Shown here piece by piece: positions 41,832-49,977 of a DNA stretch of 64,000 bases. Position 1 is the stretch's first letter. Each line of letters begins with the position of its first letter. The stretch comes from Novosphingobium sp. (lineage in GTDB: Bacteria; Pseudomonadota; Alphaproteobacteria; Sphingomonadales; Sphingomonadaceae): NCBI GenBank assembly GCA_017745295.1, contig JAGHZR010000014.1:47666-111665 (forward strand), given 5' to 3'. The notes beneath the pieces are model-generated. The model was not told the DNA's origin. It saw only the letters and a list, made by a program, of their open reading frames with translations, and made no database searches. The position numbers were made by a program, and so were the translations under genes.

Positions 41832-42448
41832 CTTCCCGACGCATCTACATTGTCGACGACGACCTGGCCGTTCGCACTTCGCTCGAATACCTGCTGGCGA
41901 TGATCGGAGACAGCAGGATCACCTGCTTCGATTCCGGCGACACCTTCCTGGAAGCGGCCTCGCTGCTGGAGCCGGGCTGCCTGCTGCTGGACCTGCACAT
42001 GCCGGGCACTTCTGGCCTCCAGGTGCTGAGCACGGTAGGCGGGCGGCCGACGCGCTTCGTGCCGATCGTGCTGACCGGCGAAGGCGACGTTTCCGTGGCG
42101 GTCCAGGCGATGAAGCTGGGCGCGGCCGATTTCATCGAGAAACCCTGCGACCATCACAAGCTGATGAGCGCGGTGGAATCCGCGTTCCTGCAGCAGGCCG
42201 TCTCGACGGCGGAGGAGCGCCGCAAGGAGAAGGCCGTCTCGCTGCTGGAACAGCTCTCCCCGCGCGAGCTGGACGTGCTCAAGGGACTGATCGACGGGCA
42301 ATCGAACAAGATCATCGCCCATGCCCTCGACATCAGCCCGCGCACGGTGGAAATCTACCGCGCCAAGCTGATGGAGAAGCTCCAGGTCCGCAGCCTGTCC
42401 GAAGTGTTGCGCATCGCCTTCGCGGCGGGCCTGGTGCCGATGGACTGA
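41828..42448 (+). CDS. FixJ-type response regulator
   Basis: 206 aa. An N-terminal receiver (IVDDD, phospho-acceptor D55 in LLLDLHMPG, T in VLTGEGD, K in FIEKPCD) is followed by a linker and a LuxR/GerE helix-turn-helix (LSPRELDVLKGLIDGQSNKIIAHALDISPRTVEIYRAKLMEKLQV). It should be phosphorylated by the upstream kinase. Its targets are unknown; location within the flagellar locus suggests environmental control of motility. Confidence 0.95.
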   Translation: MTSRRIYIVDDDLAVRTSLEYLLAMIGDSRITCFDSGDTFLEAASLLEPGCLLLDLHMPGTSGLQVLSTVGGRPTRFVPIVLTGEGDVSVAVQAMKLGAADFIEKPCDHHKLMSAVESAFLQQAVSTAEERRKEKAVSLLEQLSPRELDVLKGLIDGQSNKIIAHALDISPRTVEIYRAKLMEKLQVRSLSEVLRIAFAAGLVPMD

Positions 42449-42451
42449 CCC

Positions 42452-42480
42452 GCCCGGCCCCGCTGGAGCCGGACGGGCAG
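42452..42480. terminator. Possible terminator, FixJ-like / porin
   Basis: GCCCGGCC and GCCGGACGGGC can pair imperfectly (one bulge) between the convergent genes. There is no T tract. Confidence 0.35.
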
Positions 42481-42488
42481 GATCTGCG

Positions 42489-43919
42489 CTAGAAATCGAA
42501 GTAGAGGTCGATGTACCCGTACTTCGTGTCGCCCGTCCGCGGCGCGTTGGGCGCGTCCTTGAGGAAGTGTCCCTTGGCGAGGTAGGCCACGCCGGTATCC
42601 ACCCGCAAGACTTCTGGAATCAGCGTGCGGCGGTAGCGTGCCTCGAACTGGTTCCCGGCGAAGCTGCCGCTGCGCCCGGAAGCATCCCTCACGCCGGTGC
42701 TGGAAAAGCTGTCCGTCTTCGAATCCAGCCAGAGCGCCCGGTACATCACCATCACGTCCGACTTCCGGCTGGGCTTGACCTCCAGCCGCGTGCCCCCCGA
42801 AATCGTGTTGAAGCGGCCGATCGCGCCGTAGAGACCGGTCGGGCCGAAGTCGAAGCGGCGGGCACCGAACAGGGTGTCGAAGCGGTTGTAGGTCCCGGCC
42901 TTGGCGCGGTCGCCGCTGGCCATGTCGAAGTCCAGCGAGAGACGCGGTTGCCAGCCGCTGGTGAACGTCCGACCGGCTTCGGCGTGGATCAGGTAGGCCG
43001 AGACGTCGAGGTTGGTCCTGTCCGTCGGCGCCGTGGTCGCCCGCGTGCGTCCGAACTGGTAAGCCCCTTCCAGATCGTAATCCAGCTGCCCGGCCTTCGG
43101 CGCGCGGAACAGGCGCAGACCCGGCGTGAACAAGTGCCGGTTGCGCGTGGGCCGGTCCGCACTGTCGCGCTCGGCAAGGCCATAGCCATAGAGTTCCAGC
43201 GAACCACCGAACACGCGGGCCTTGGTCAGAGAGGCCCCGAAGAACTGGAGATCGGTGGTCTCGGTGTCCCATCGCACGGTGTTGTCGTGGATGCCTTCGA
43301 CATCGTCGGGAAGGCGGATATGCGGCATCGCCCAGAGCACGGTCAGCTGGTCGCCCGCCCGGCTCTTCCACTGCACATTGACGCCGGTAAAGGCATTGGT
43401 CGAATTGCGGAAAGCCTGGCGCGCGACCAGACGGCGCGAGCCCAGATTCATCGTGAAGCGCCCCGCCGTCAGCCGCGCTTTCGTGCCGCCGGACACGGGA
43501 ATATCGACGCCGACATAGGCCTGGACCATTTCCAGGGCATCGACTTCGCCGGTCCCGGCCGAGGAATTCGATTTTTCCCCATAGGCGCGGGCGTCCCAGA
43601 GTTCGCCTCCGACCCGCCAGGGACCGCCGTCGTATTCCACCTGCAAGGTCGTCTTCAGCGAGAACATCGCGTCGTCCTCGGCCACCCGCGGCCGGAACTG
43701 TCCGTCGATCCCCTCGACGCGGCTGCGAACTTCACCTTTGATCGTAAGCCCTTCGGGCGCGCCAAGCGCCGTTTCGAGCATACCCGCCGCATGCGCCTCG
43801 CCGCCATGTCCCGCCGCCAGCAGGCTGCCGCCGAGCATACCCATGAGCGCCCGGAACCGCGCGGATCGTATATAGAAAATCCGGCCCTGACGGACCGGAT
43901 CGACGAGGCTGGACTGCAT
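42489..43919 (-). CDS. Outer-membrane beta-barrel of the alginate-export type
   Basis: 476 aa from the ATG at 43919 (AAGGGAG upstream). A basic N-terminus and hydrophobic run form a signal peptide (to about AHAA). The rest is alternating beta-strands with aromatic girdles: GEVRSRVEGIDGQFRPRVAEDDAMFSLKTTLQVEYDGGPWRVGGELWDARAYG, RLTAGRFTMNLGSRRLVAR, and a C-terminal YGYIDLYFDF ending in Phe for BAM recognition. It belongs to the alginate export/porin-like family; the natural substrate is unclear. It has a TCCTATAATG element like the flagellar genes and lies between the FixJ-like and sigma-factor genes. Confidence 0.85.
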   Translation of the reverse strand: MQSSLVDPVRQGRIFYIRSARFRALMGMLGGSLLAAGHGGEAHAAGMLETALGAPEGLTIKGEVRSRVEGIDGQFRPRVAEDDAMFSLKTTLQVEYDGGPWRVGGELWDARAYGEKSNSSAGTGEVDALEMVQAYVGVDIPVSGGTKARLTAGRFTMNLGSRRLVARQAFRNSTNAFTGVNVQWKSRAGDQLTVLWAMPHIRLPDDVEGIHDNTVRWDTETTDLQFFGASLTKARVFGGSLELYGYGLAERDSADRPTRNRHLFTPGLRLFRAPKAGQLDYDLEGAYQFGRTRATTAPTDRTNLDVSAYLIHAEAGRTFTSGWQPRLSLDFDMASGDRAKAGTYNRFDTLFGARRFDFGPTGLYGAIGRFNTISGGTRLEVKPSRKSDVMVMYRALWLDSKTDSFSSTGVRDASGRSGSFAGNQFEARYRRTLIPEVLRVDTGVAYLAKGHFLKDAPNAPRTGDTKYGYIDLYFDF

Positions 43920-43942
43920 CGAAATCTCCCTTGGTTGCGGCT

Positions 43943-43952
43943 CATTATAGGA
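43943..43952 (-). promoter_or_regulatory. TCCTATAATG element upstream of the porin
   Basis: A full TCCTATAATG on the minus strand, 23 nt before the porin ATG. It is identical over 10 bases to the fliF copy. Confidence 0.6.
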
Positions 43953-44085
43953 TAACATCGGAGCCGCTAACCGTCCGGGAGGGAGTTATATCATCAGGAC
44001 CGTCGAATTTTCATCACCCTTCCAAAGGTCCCCGAAAAAGAGGCCGGCAACGCTGCGCCCATGTCGGTTCGCTGCCGCATGCCCC

Positions 44086-44976
44086 TCAATGCGCCGCGAC
44101 CGGCGTCAGCATCGCCTGGCGATACTCAGCCATCATCGTGAAGCGCGGATCTGCACCGGCAAGGTCGCTCATGGTCTTGGCGGCGCGCTTGGCGATCTGG
44201 CGGACGCGCTCCTTGGCGACGCTGCTCTCGTCTTCGGCCACATCGAGTGCCGCGATCTCGAACAGACGTCCCTCCACGACCTTGCGATTGTGTTCGAGAC
44301 GCTCTTCCAGCTCCGCCAGCTCGACCGGATCGAGCGCGGCCTTGCCGCTGCGCCAGACCGAACGGTGGGCACCGGCCCCCGCACCGGCCTCCGCGCGCGG
44401 CGCCTTCTTCGGCTGGGCCTTGCGGCGGATACGCTCGACGCCGATGTTGCGCAGATGCTCGACGTAGCTGTCGGTCAGCGAAGCCATGGCCTGACGTGCG
44501 AGATAGTCCGACGCCGCGGATTCCGTGCGTTCCAGGGCATCCTCGTCCTCGATCGAGGCGACGATCGACTGGCCTTCCCCATCCTCGCCGACGCCGATGG
44601 CATCGAGCGACACGGTGACCGCCTCGACCTTCTTGGCGGAAGGACGTTGGTCGGTCATGAGGCGGAAGCGCAGGCTCTGAAGCTCGCCGCGGATCTGCCA
44701 GTTCACGAACGTGGTGAACTGCGCCTTTTCCGGATCATAGGCCTGGATCGCGCGGTGGACGGCGATCGCGCAGACCTGCTCGGCGTCGTCCCAATGCGCG
44801 ACGAGGCCGTACTGGCGAATGAAGTGACGGATACGCGGCGCGATCAGCTTGATGATCTGCGCGAAGGCGCGATCCACGATCGCACGCTGGCGTGCAGACT
44901 GCGCCTGGCCCTCGGCCGGCATGTTCGCGCTGACGGTCGCTACCGCCGATTCCAGAGCGATGGTGATCTTCGACAT
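44086..44976 (-). CDS. Divergent sigma-70-family factor (flagellar sigma candidate)
   Basis: 296 aa from the ATG at 44976 (GGGGG upstream). Residues 31-110 look like sigma region 2: DRAFAQIIKLIAPRIRHFIRQYGL, a charged segment, then AYDPEKAQFTTFVNWQIRGELQSLRFRLM. Residues about 225-275 resemble region 4 with the SSVAKERVRQIAKRAAKTM recognition helix. Between them lies about 110 residues of acidic and then basic Ala-rich linker. A classical region 3 is not evident. It does not match FliA, RpoH or RpoD closely. Placement beside flbT-fliI-fliJ makes a flagellar promoter role likely; proof is lacking. Confidence 0.75.
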   Translation of the reverse strand: MSKITIALESAVATVSANMPAEGQAQSARQRAIVDRAFAQIIKLIAPRIRHFIRQYGLVAHWDDAEQVCAIAVHRAIQAYDPEKAQFTTFVNWQIRGELQSLRFRLMTDQRPSAKKVEAVTVSLDAIGVGEDGEGQSIVASIEDEDALERTESAASDYLARQAMASLTDSYVEHLRNIGVERIRRKAQPKKAPRAEAGAGAGAHRSVWRSGKAALDPVELAELEERLEHNRKVVEGRLFEIAALDVAEDESSVAKERVRQIAKRAAKTMSDLAGADPRFTMMAEYRQAMLTPVAAH

Positions 44977-45074
44977 TGTGAACCCCCGGTCAGAGTGGAG
45001 CCGCAGGGCGCCCATCGCCGCTGCTCCGCTTCAACGAGACCCGTTGTCTCGCGAATATCTGAATGGAAGGTTAA

Positions 45075-45106
45075 TCCTATAAGACAGTTTCCTATATTTC
45101 CTATAA
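45075..45106 (+). promoter_or_regulatory. Triple TCCTATAW array upstream of the sigma-factor gene, reversed orientation
   Basis: TCCTATAA (45075-45082), TCCTATAT (45090-45097) and TCCTATAA (45099-45106) lie about 94-131 nt before the sigma gene ATG. They read on the plus strand, away from that gene. All other good copies face their gene. Possible meanings are autoregulatory binding or an antisense promoter into the transglycosylase gene. Confidence 0.5.
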
Positions 45107-45149
45107 TAATTTTCGTTTTGTCGGAAAATGCGGGCATTCCGCCTGAGTT

Positions 45150-46190
45150 TTACCCTGCGAAACGGTCCGGCCGGATGTTCCGGCCGACATAGTCGAGCAG
45201 CCAGGAACGGTGTGCGGCGACCGCGCTTCCCGCCATTTCGATGCGGCGATTCGCACTTGCCGAGCCGACTTGCGCGTTGAGCAACGTGCGCGCGCGCTCG
45301 GGCGAGAGACCGCCCTTCAGGAAACGCGTCGCATCTCCAAGCCCAAGGTGATGACCGAGGTAAGCCGCCTGCGCGAGTTCGACGACACCGCCGCCGATCC
45401 GCACGCCCGAACCGCGCAAGGAATCGAGATTGGTTCGCGCATAGTCGGCGATCGTTTCGATCGAGGCCTTTGGATCGTAGCGCAGCGCCAGCAAGGCGCC
45501 GCGACTCTCGCCACGCACCTGACCGCGCGCGTTGAGCCAGCCGTTCTGTTGCGCGAAAGCGTGGAGCCAGGTGCCCTCGCGCTCCGCCTGCCCTTCCCAG
45601 GTCTTGTTGAGAAACTGACCGATACCGGCGGCACTGGAACGCGGATTGCGCGAATAGGGCAGCCAGCGCCCGTCGGAGCCCTTGGCCGCTTCGGCATTGA
45701 CGATCGTGGCGAGCGCCGCCGCCGGAATGCCGGTACGCGACGCCGCCGCGCCGAGAACGCCTGCGTAGCGTGCATTGGGGCCGTCCTGCATCGACAGTGC
45801 GCCTGCCGAGCCGCCGCCCGAATTTCCGCCGCTGCCTTCGCTGTCCTGCTGCCGGGCAAAGCGCTCCCAGACACCTTCGCGGGATGTGCAGGATGGGTCG
45901 GCCTGCGGCTTCGGGAAGGCCTGTTCGGCGACGGCAGGCTGCGCACCGGCAGCTTTCGTCCGTTCGTCCAACAGCGCCAGCAGACCGTCGAGACCCAAGG
46001 GATCGGAACGCTTGTCGACCAGTCCCCCGGACTGCTTCTCGTCCTCGCCGCCCAGCGCCGCGCGCCAGAGACGGCCCGAGAGTTCGCTGCGCGCCTGGGT
46101 ATAGATCAGCTGCGCCTTCTGTGCCGGGGTCAGCCCCTGAAGGCCTCCCGCCTGAGCGCCGAGAATCTGGCTGCCGGCACCCTCGATCAT
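45150..46190 (-). CDS. Lysozyme-fold transglycosylase-like protein of the flagellar cluster
   Basis: 346 aa. About 150 N-terminal residues have low conservation, including a Ser/Gly-rich stretch. Then a lytic-transglycosylase/lysozyme-like domain follows: GIPAAALATIVNAEAAKGSDGRWLPYSRNPRSSAAGIGQFLNKTWEG, with the Glu in NAEA as likely catalytic residue, then WLHAFAQQNGWLN and LLALRYDPKASIETIADYARTNLDSL. No signal peptide is seen, so export through the flagellar pathway is possible. It may open peptidoglycan for the rod, complementing the domain-truncated FlgJ. Its ATG overlaps the fliJ stop. Confidence 0.72.
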   Translation of the reverse strand: MIEGAGSQILGAQAGGLQGLTPAQKAQLIYTQARSELSGRLWRAALGGEDEKQSGGLVDKRSDPLGLDGLLALLDERTKAAGAQPAVAEQAFPKPQADPSCTSREGVWERFARQQDSEGSGGNSGGGSAGALSMQDGPNARYAGVLGAAASRTGIPAAALATIVNAEAAKGSDGRWLPYSRNPRSSAAGIGQFLNKTWEGQAEREGTWLHAFAQQNGWLNARGQVRGESRGALLALRYDPKASIETIADYARTNLDSLRGSGVRIGGGVVELAQAAYLGHHLGLGDATRFLKGGLSPERARTLLNAQVGSASANRRIEMAGSAVAAHRSWLLDYVGRNIRPDRFAG

Positions 46191-46624
46191 CACGAATCCT
46201 CACGGCGCATCGCGCGCCGGGCCTTGATGAAGGACATCGCAGCGAAATCGTCGATCCCCGCCTGTTCGGCATTGGCGATCACCCGCTCGGCGTCCTGCCG
46301 ATAGCCGTCGGCCGCCGTCTCGATGGCGCGGAACGTGCCATAGGCATCGACCGCCATGTCGCGCAGTTCGTCGAGCCGCGCCTTCAGCAGGACCTGACGC
46401 GCGGTCAGCTGGTGCCGCTCATGCCGCATGCGCTGGAGATAGGCGTGAGAGCAGACCGCAAGGTCGCCCGCCGCAAGATCCGCCTCGCGGGTGATCGACT
46501 TCGACACCCGGTCACGCGCCTTCTCGACTTCGCCCAGGACGCCGGAATGGGTGCTGATTGCCGCACTCATCTCGTCGATCTCGCGCTGCTGCACGCGCAG
46601 CGCGGCATCATACGGCGTCTTCAT
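46190..46624 (-). CDS. fliJ: Flagellar export protein FliJ
   Basis: 144 aa, an all-helical coiled-coil protein (LRVQQREIDEMSAAISTHSG...YLQRMRHERHQLTARQVLLKARLDELRDMAVDAYGTFRAIETAADGYRQDAERV). FliJ is the central stalk of the export ATPase. Sequence is weakly conserved; the position overlapping fliI by 17 nt makes the call firm. Confidence 0.88.
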   Translation of the reverse strand: MKTPYDAALRVQQREIDEMSAAISTHSGVLGEVEKARDRVSKSITREADLAAGDLAVCSHAYLQRMRHERHQLTARQVLLKARLDELRDMAVDAYGTFRAIETAADGYRQDAERVIANAEQAGIDDFAAMSFIKARRAMRREDS

Positions 46625-47945
46625 CCGCGACCTCCATCAGTGCCGCCAGCGCCGCGAAGCTTTCCTCGGCGTAGCCGCGATCCTGCTTGCCCTGCTTGAG
46701 CAGCTCCTCGATGCGCGGCGCAAGCGCCACCGCGCGGTCGACTTCAGCGCTCGATCCGGCGCGATAGGCACCGAGCCGAACCATTTCCTCCATGTCCTTG
46801 TAGGTCGCCATCTCGCGCCGCGCGGCAAGGCGGACGTGGTTTTCCGCCTCGCCCAGACAGTGGGGCAAGGTGCGCGAGACCGACTTGAGCACGTCGATCG
46901 CCGGATAGCGACCGCGCTCGGCGATCTGGCGGGTGATGACGATATGACCGTCGAGAATGCCGCGCACGGCGTCCGCGACCGGCTCGTTGTGATCGTCGCC
47001 GTCCACCAGCACGGTGAACAGACCGGTGATCGCGCCCTGTCCGGGAAGTCCCGGTCCGGCGCGCTCCAGCAGGCGCGGCAGTTCCGCGAAGACGGTCGGG
47101 GTATAGCCCTTGGTCGCAGGCGGCTCGCCGCTGGCCAGGCCGATCTCGCGCTGGGCCATGGCGAAGCGCGTGACCGAGTCCATCAGGCAGAGCACGTTGA
47201 GGCCCTGGTCGCGGAAGTGTTCGGCGACGGTTAGCGTGGTCCAGGCGGCTTGGCGGCGCATCAGCGCAGGCTCGTCAGACGTGGCGACGACGACGACGCT
47301 GCGGGCCAGGCCCTCTTCGCCGAGATCGTCTTGCACGAATTCCTGCACCTCGCGGCCACGCTCGCCGATCAGGCCGATCACCGCGACGTCGCACTCGGTC
47401 CAGCGCGCCAGCATCGACAGCAGCACCGACTTGCCGACGCCCGACCCCGCGAAGAGGCCGAGGCGCTGGCCGCGGCACAGCGGCGCGAACAGGTCCAGCG
47501 CGCGAACGCCGGTGGAAAGCCGTCCGCCCACCCGCGCCCGCGCCGAGGCCGGCGGTGGCGAGGCCTTGATCTTGCGCAGCATAGCGCCCTGTTCGAGCGG
47601 CCCCTTGCCGTCGACCGGACGGCCGAGCCCATCGACCATGCGGCCGAGCCAGCCGCTCGAAGGCCGGAGGGCGAACTGGCTGGCGGAAAGGTCCGCGCGC
47701 GACCCCGAGGCGATGCCCTGCGGCTCGCTGAACGGCATGCAATGGGCAATGCCCCGGTCCAGCCCGGTCACTTCCGCCTCGACCTGGCCGGTCGGCGAAT
47801 TGAGCGTGACGCGCGAGCCGATCTGGGCCGCACCGGAAAGCCCTTCGACCTCGATCAACGCACCGCGCACGGCCACGACCCGGCCATAGCGCTGGTCTGG
47901 CGTGAGCAGGCGAAGACCTGCGGCAGCGGCGGCGAGACTGGCCAT
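46608..47945 (-). CDS. fliI: Flagellum-specific ATPase FliI
   Basis: 445 aa from the ATG at 47945. It is an F1-ATPase-beta relative with Walker A in LGLFAGSGVGKSVLLSML, Walker B in LNVLCLMDSVTRFAMAQREIGLA, GEPPATKGYTPTVFAELPRLLERAG and a DGHIVITRQIAERGRYPAIDVLKSVSR arm. It energises and times export of flagellar proteins. It lies 16 nt after flbT. Confidence 0.97.
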   Translation of the reverse strand: MASLAAAAAGLRLLTPDQRYGRVVAVRGALIEVEGLSGAAQIGSRVTLNSPTGQVEAEVTGLDRGIAHCMPFSEPQGIASGSRADLSASQFALRPSSGWLGRMVDGLGRPVDGKGPLEQGAMLRKIKASPPPASARARVGGRLSTGVRALDLFAPLCRGQRLGLFAGSGVGKSVLLSMLARWTECDVAVIGLIGERGREVQEFVQDDLGEEGLARSVVVVATSDEPALMRRQAAWTTLTVAEHFRDQGLNVLCLMDSVTRFAMAQREIGLASGEPPATKGYTPTVFAELPRLLERAGPGLPGQGAITGLFTVLVDGDDHNEPVADAVRGILDGHIVITRQIAERGRYPAIDVLKSVSRTLPHCLGEAENHVRLAARREMATYKDMEEMVRLGAYRAGSSAEVDRAVALAPRIEELLKQGKQDRGYAEESFAALAALMEVADEDAV

Positions 47946-47961
47946 GACGCGCCTTTCCCGA

Positions 47962-48414
47962 TCAGGCGGCCGGCGCGGTTTCGGCGGCGGCTTCCAAGGC
48001 CTGAACGGGCATTGCAACCGACTGTTCGAGACGCGAAAGCGCATCGGACTCGTAACCGATCAGCCAGCGGCAATCGGCCAGCGCATGATAGAACTGACCG
48101 GTCGCGACTTTCTGCGCAAAGCGGATGCAGACCGCCTTGGCTTCCGCCGTTTCCAGCGCCGTCATCAGCAATTCCAGCCGCGCCAGCAGTACCTGCTGGT
48201 GCCGCGAGAGGTCGGCCGGATCGATATAGGCCATCATGCAGGCGAAATAGAGCTGGCGTGCCGGAGAAGTCGCTTCTTCCGGCTTCATTACGTCGCGTCC
48301 GCGCAGGATCGTGGCCTCGTTCTCGACCACCAGATCGGTGCGGCCTACGGCGCGCAGAACCGCGCCGTTCACGATCACCGGTTCTCCGTTGCGAAGCGAA
48401 ATGCGAAGAGTCAT
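47962..48414 (-). CDS. flbT: Flagellin mRNA regulator FlbT
   Basis: 150 aa. It matches FlbT: TLRISLRNGEPVIVNGAVLRAVGRTDLVVENEATILRGRDVMKPEEATSPARQLYFACMMAYIDP, then LLMTALETAEAKAVCIRFAQKVATGQFYHALADCRWLIGYE. In Caulobacter FlbT binds flagellin mRNA and represses its translation until the hook is complete. Its partner flaF is at 38575. Confidence 0.95.
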   Translation of the reverse strand: MTLRISLRNGEPVIVNGAVLRAVGRTDLVVENEATILRGRDVMKPEEATSPARQLYFACMMAYIDPADLSRHQQVLLARLELLMTALETAEAKAVCIRFAQKVATGQFYHALADCRWLIGYESDALSRLEQSVAMPVQALEAAAETAPAA

Positions 48415-48443
48415 GTCAATTGCCCCCGTGACATCTGCATCAT

Positions 48444-48451
48444 TTATAGGA
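48444..48451 (-). promoter_or_regulatory. TCCTATAA element upstream of flbT
   Basis: CATCCTATAAATG on the minus strand, about 29 nt before the flbT ATG. It would drive flbT-fliI-fliJ-transglycosylase. Confidence 0.55.
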
Positions 48452-48521
48452 TGACAGCGGCAAGTCTGTTGCAGTCAGCCAGAAATTTTATGCGGCTCGC
48501 GCCCGTGCCCGGCGCCATTCT

Positions 48522-48529
48522 TCCTACAA
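48522..48529 (+). promoter_or_regulatory. TCCTACAATG element upstream of flgE
   Basis: TCCTACAA(TG), one mismatch from TCCTATAA(TG), points toward flgE with a leader of about 60 nt. Confidence 0.45.
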
Positions 48530-48588
48530 TGCCTCTGTTCGGTGGCCGGTACGCCAACCTTGCCGGCCGACACGCACAGGAGAATGAA

Positions 48589-49905
48589 ATGAGCCTTTAT
48601 TCAGCTCTTTACGCGGGCGTTTCCGGTCTCGGCGCGCAGGCGAGCGCCATGGCGACGGTTGCGGACAACATCACCAACGTCAACACCATCGGCTACAAGG
48701 GCGTTTCCGCCCAGTTCAAGACGCTCGTCACCGACGGCAAGATGAAGAGCAGCTATTCGGCAGGCGGCGTCACCGCCGCGCCCAAGGCGCTCATTTCGAA
48801 GCAGGGCCTGCTCCAGGCTTCGAGCAGCCTGACCGACATCGGCATCGACGGCGCCGGTTTCTTCGTCGTGCGCTCCAGCGCCGACACCAGTGGCCAGATC
48901 GCCTATACCCGCGCCGGTTCGTTCACGCCCGACGCCGACGGCTTCCTGCGCAACACCGCCGGCTACTACCTGACCGGCTGGCCGCTCGACGCCAGCGGCA
49001 ACTACACCAACAACGGCAGCATGGATTCGCTGGTGCCGATCCGCCCGAACGCGCTGACCGGCGCCGCATTGCCGACCACCAAGATCGCGATGCGTGCCAA
49101 CCTCGATTCCACCGCCACGCCGATCACCGGCCCCTATGTGCCGGGATCGATGGCGTCGGGCACCCTTTCGCCGCAGTTCTCGCGTTCGGTCGAGATCTAC
49201 GACGCACAAGGCACCGCCCACTCCCTGACCTTCAACTACGTCAAGACCGGCGCCAACGAATGGGTTGCGGAAATCTCGGGCGATCCCGCCCAGATCACCA
49301 CCTCGAACGGTGCCGCCATCACCAACGGCGTGCTCGCCAGCGGCACCGTGAAGTTCAATGCCGACGGCAGCCTGGATCTCGCGGGTTCGGACCCGACCCT
49401 GTTCGCCAACCTCGACATCGGCTGGGCCAATGGCGCCGGTTCGACGCCGATCAAGCTCGGCCTCGGCTCCAACGGCGGGCTTGACGGCCTGACCCAGTTC
49501 GGCAGCGCTTCCGCCCTGCTTTCGTCGAGCGTGGACGGCGGCGTGCTCGGGACCGTGGCCTCGGTCGAGATTTCGGACACCGGCATCGTCAGCGCCGTCT
49601 TCGACGACGGCACGACCCGCGCGATCTATCAGCTGCCGATCGCCACCTTCCAGAACCCGGACGGCCTCACCCGTACCAGCGGCAATGCCTATACCGCTTC
49701 GGCCACCTCGGGGAACGTCGCGATCAACCAGCCCGGCGCCCTCGGTGGCGGCTCGATCTCGGCCGGCGTTCTCGAAGCCTCGAACGTTGACCTGGCATCG
49801 GAGTTCTCGAACATGATCCTCTTCCAGCGCGCCTACAGCGCCTCGTCGAAGATCATCACCACCGTCGACGACATGCTTCAGGAAGTCAGCAACCTGAAGC
49901 GCTGA
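48589..49905 (+). CDS. flgE: Flagellar hook protein FlgE
   Basis: 438 aa from the ATG at 48589 (AGGAG upstream). The N-terminal rod/hook motif (SLYSALYAGVSGLGAQASAMATVADNITNVNTIGYKGVSAQFKTLV), a middle hook domain with 'FSRSVEIYDAQGTAHSLTFNYVKT', and the C-terminal helix (VDLASEFSNMILFQRAYSASSKIITTVDDMLQEVSNLKR) are complete. It polymerises to form the hook and heads flgE-flgK-flgL. Confidence 0.96.
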   Translation: MSLYSALYAGVSGLGAQASAMATVADNITNVNTIGYKGVSAQFKTLVTDGKMKSSYSAGGVTAAPKALISKQGLLQASSSLTDIGIDGAGFFVVRSSADTSGQIAYTRAGSFTPDADGFLRNTAGYYLTGWPLDASGNYTNNGSMDSLVPIRPNALTGAALPTTKIAMRANLDSTATPITGPYVPGSMASGTLSPQFSRSVEIYDAQGTAHSLTFNYVKTGANEWVAEISGDPAQITTSNGAAITNGVLASGTVKFNADGSLDLAGSDPTLFANLDIGWANGAGSTPIKLGLGSNGGLDGLTQFGSASALLSSSVDGGVLGTVASVEISDTGIVSAVFDDGTTRAIYQLPIATFQNPDGLTRTSGNAYTASATSGNVAINQPGALGGGSISAGVLEASNVDLASEFSNMILFQRAYSASSKIITTVDDMLQEVSNLKR

Positions 49906-49977
49906 TAACGGCGCCGGTTCGGCGCCGTTTCCCAAGACCTTCCCTTTCCCGACGATATTTTCAGGAAGACCAGAACC

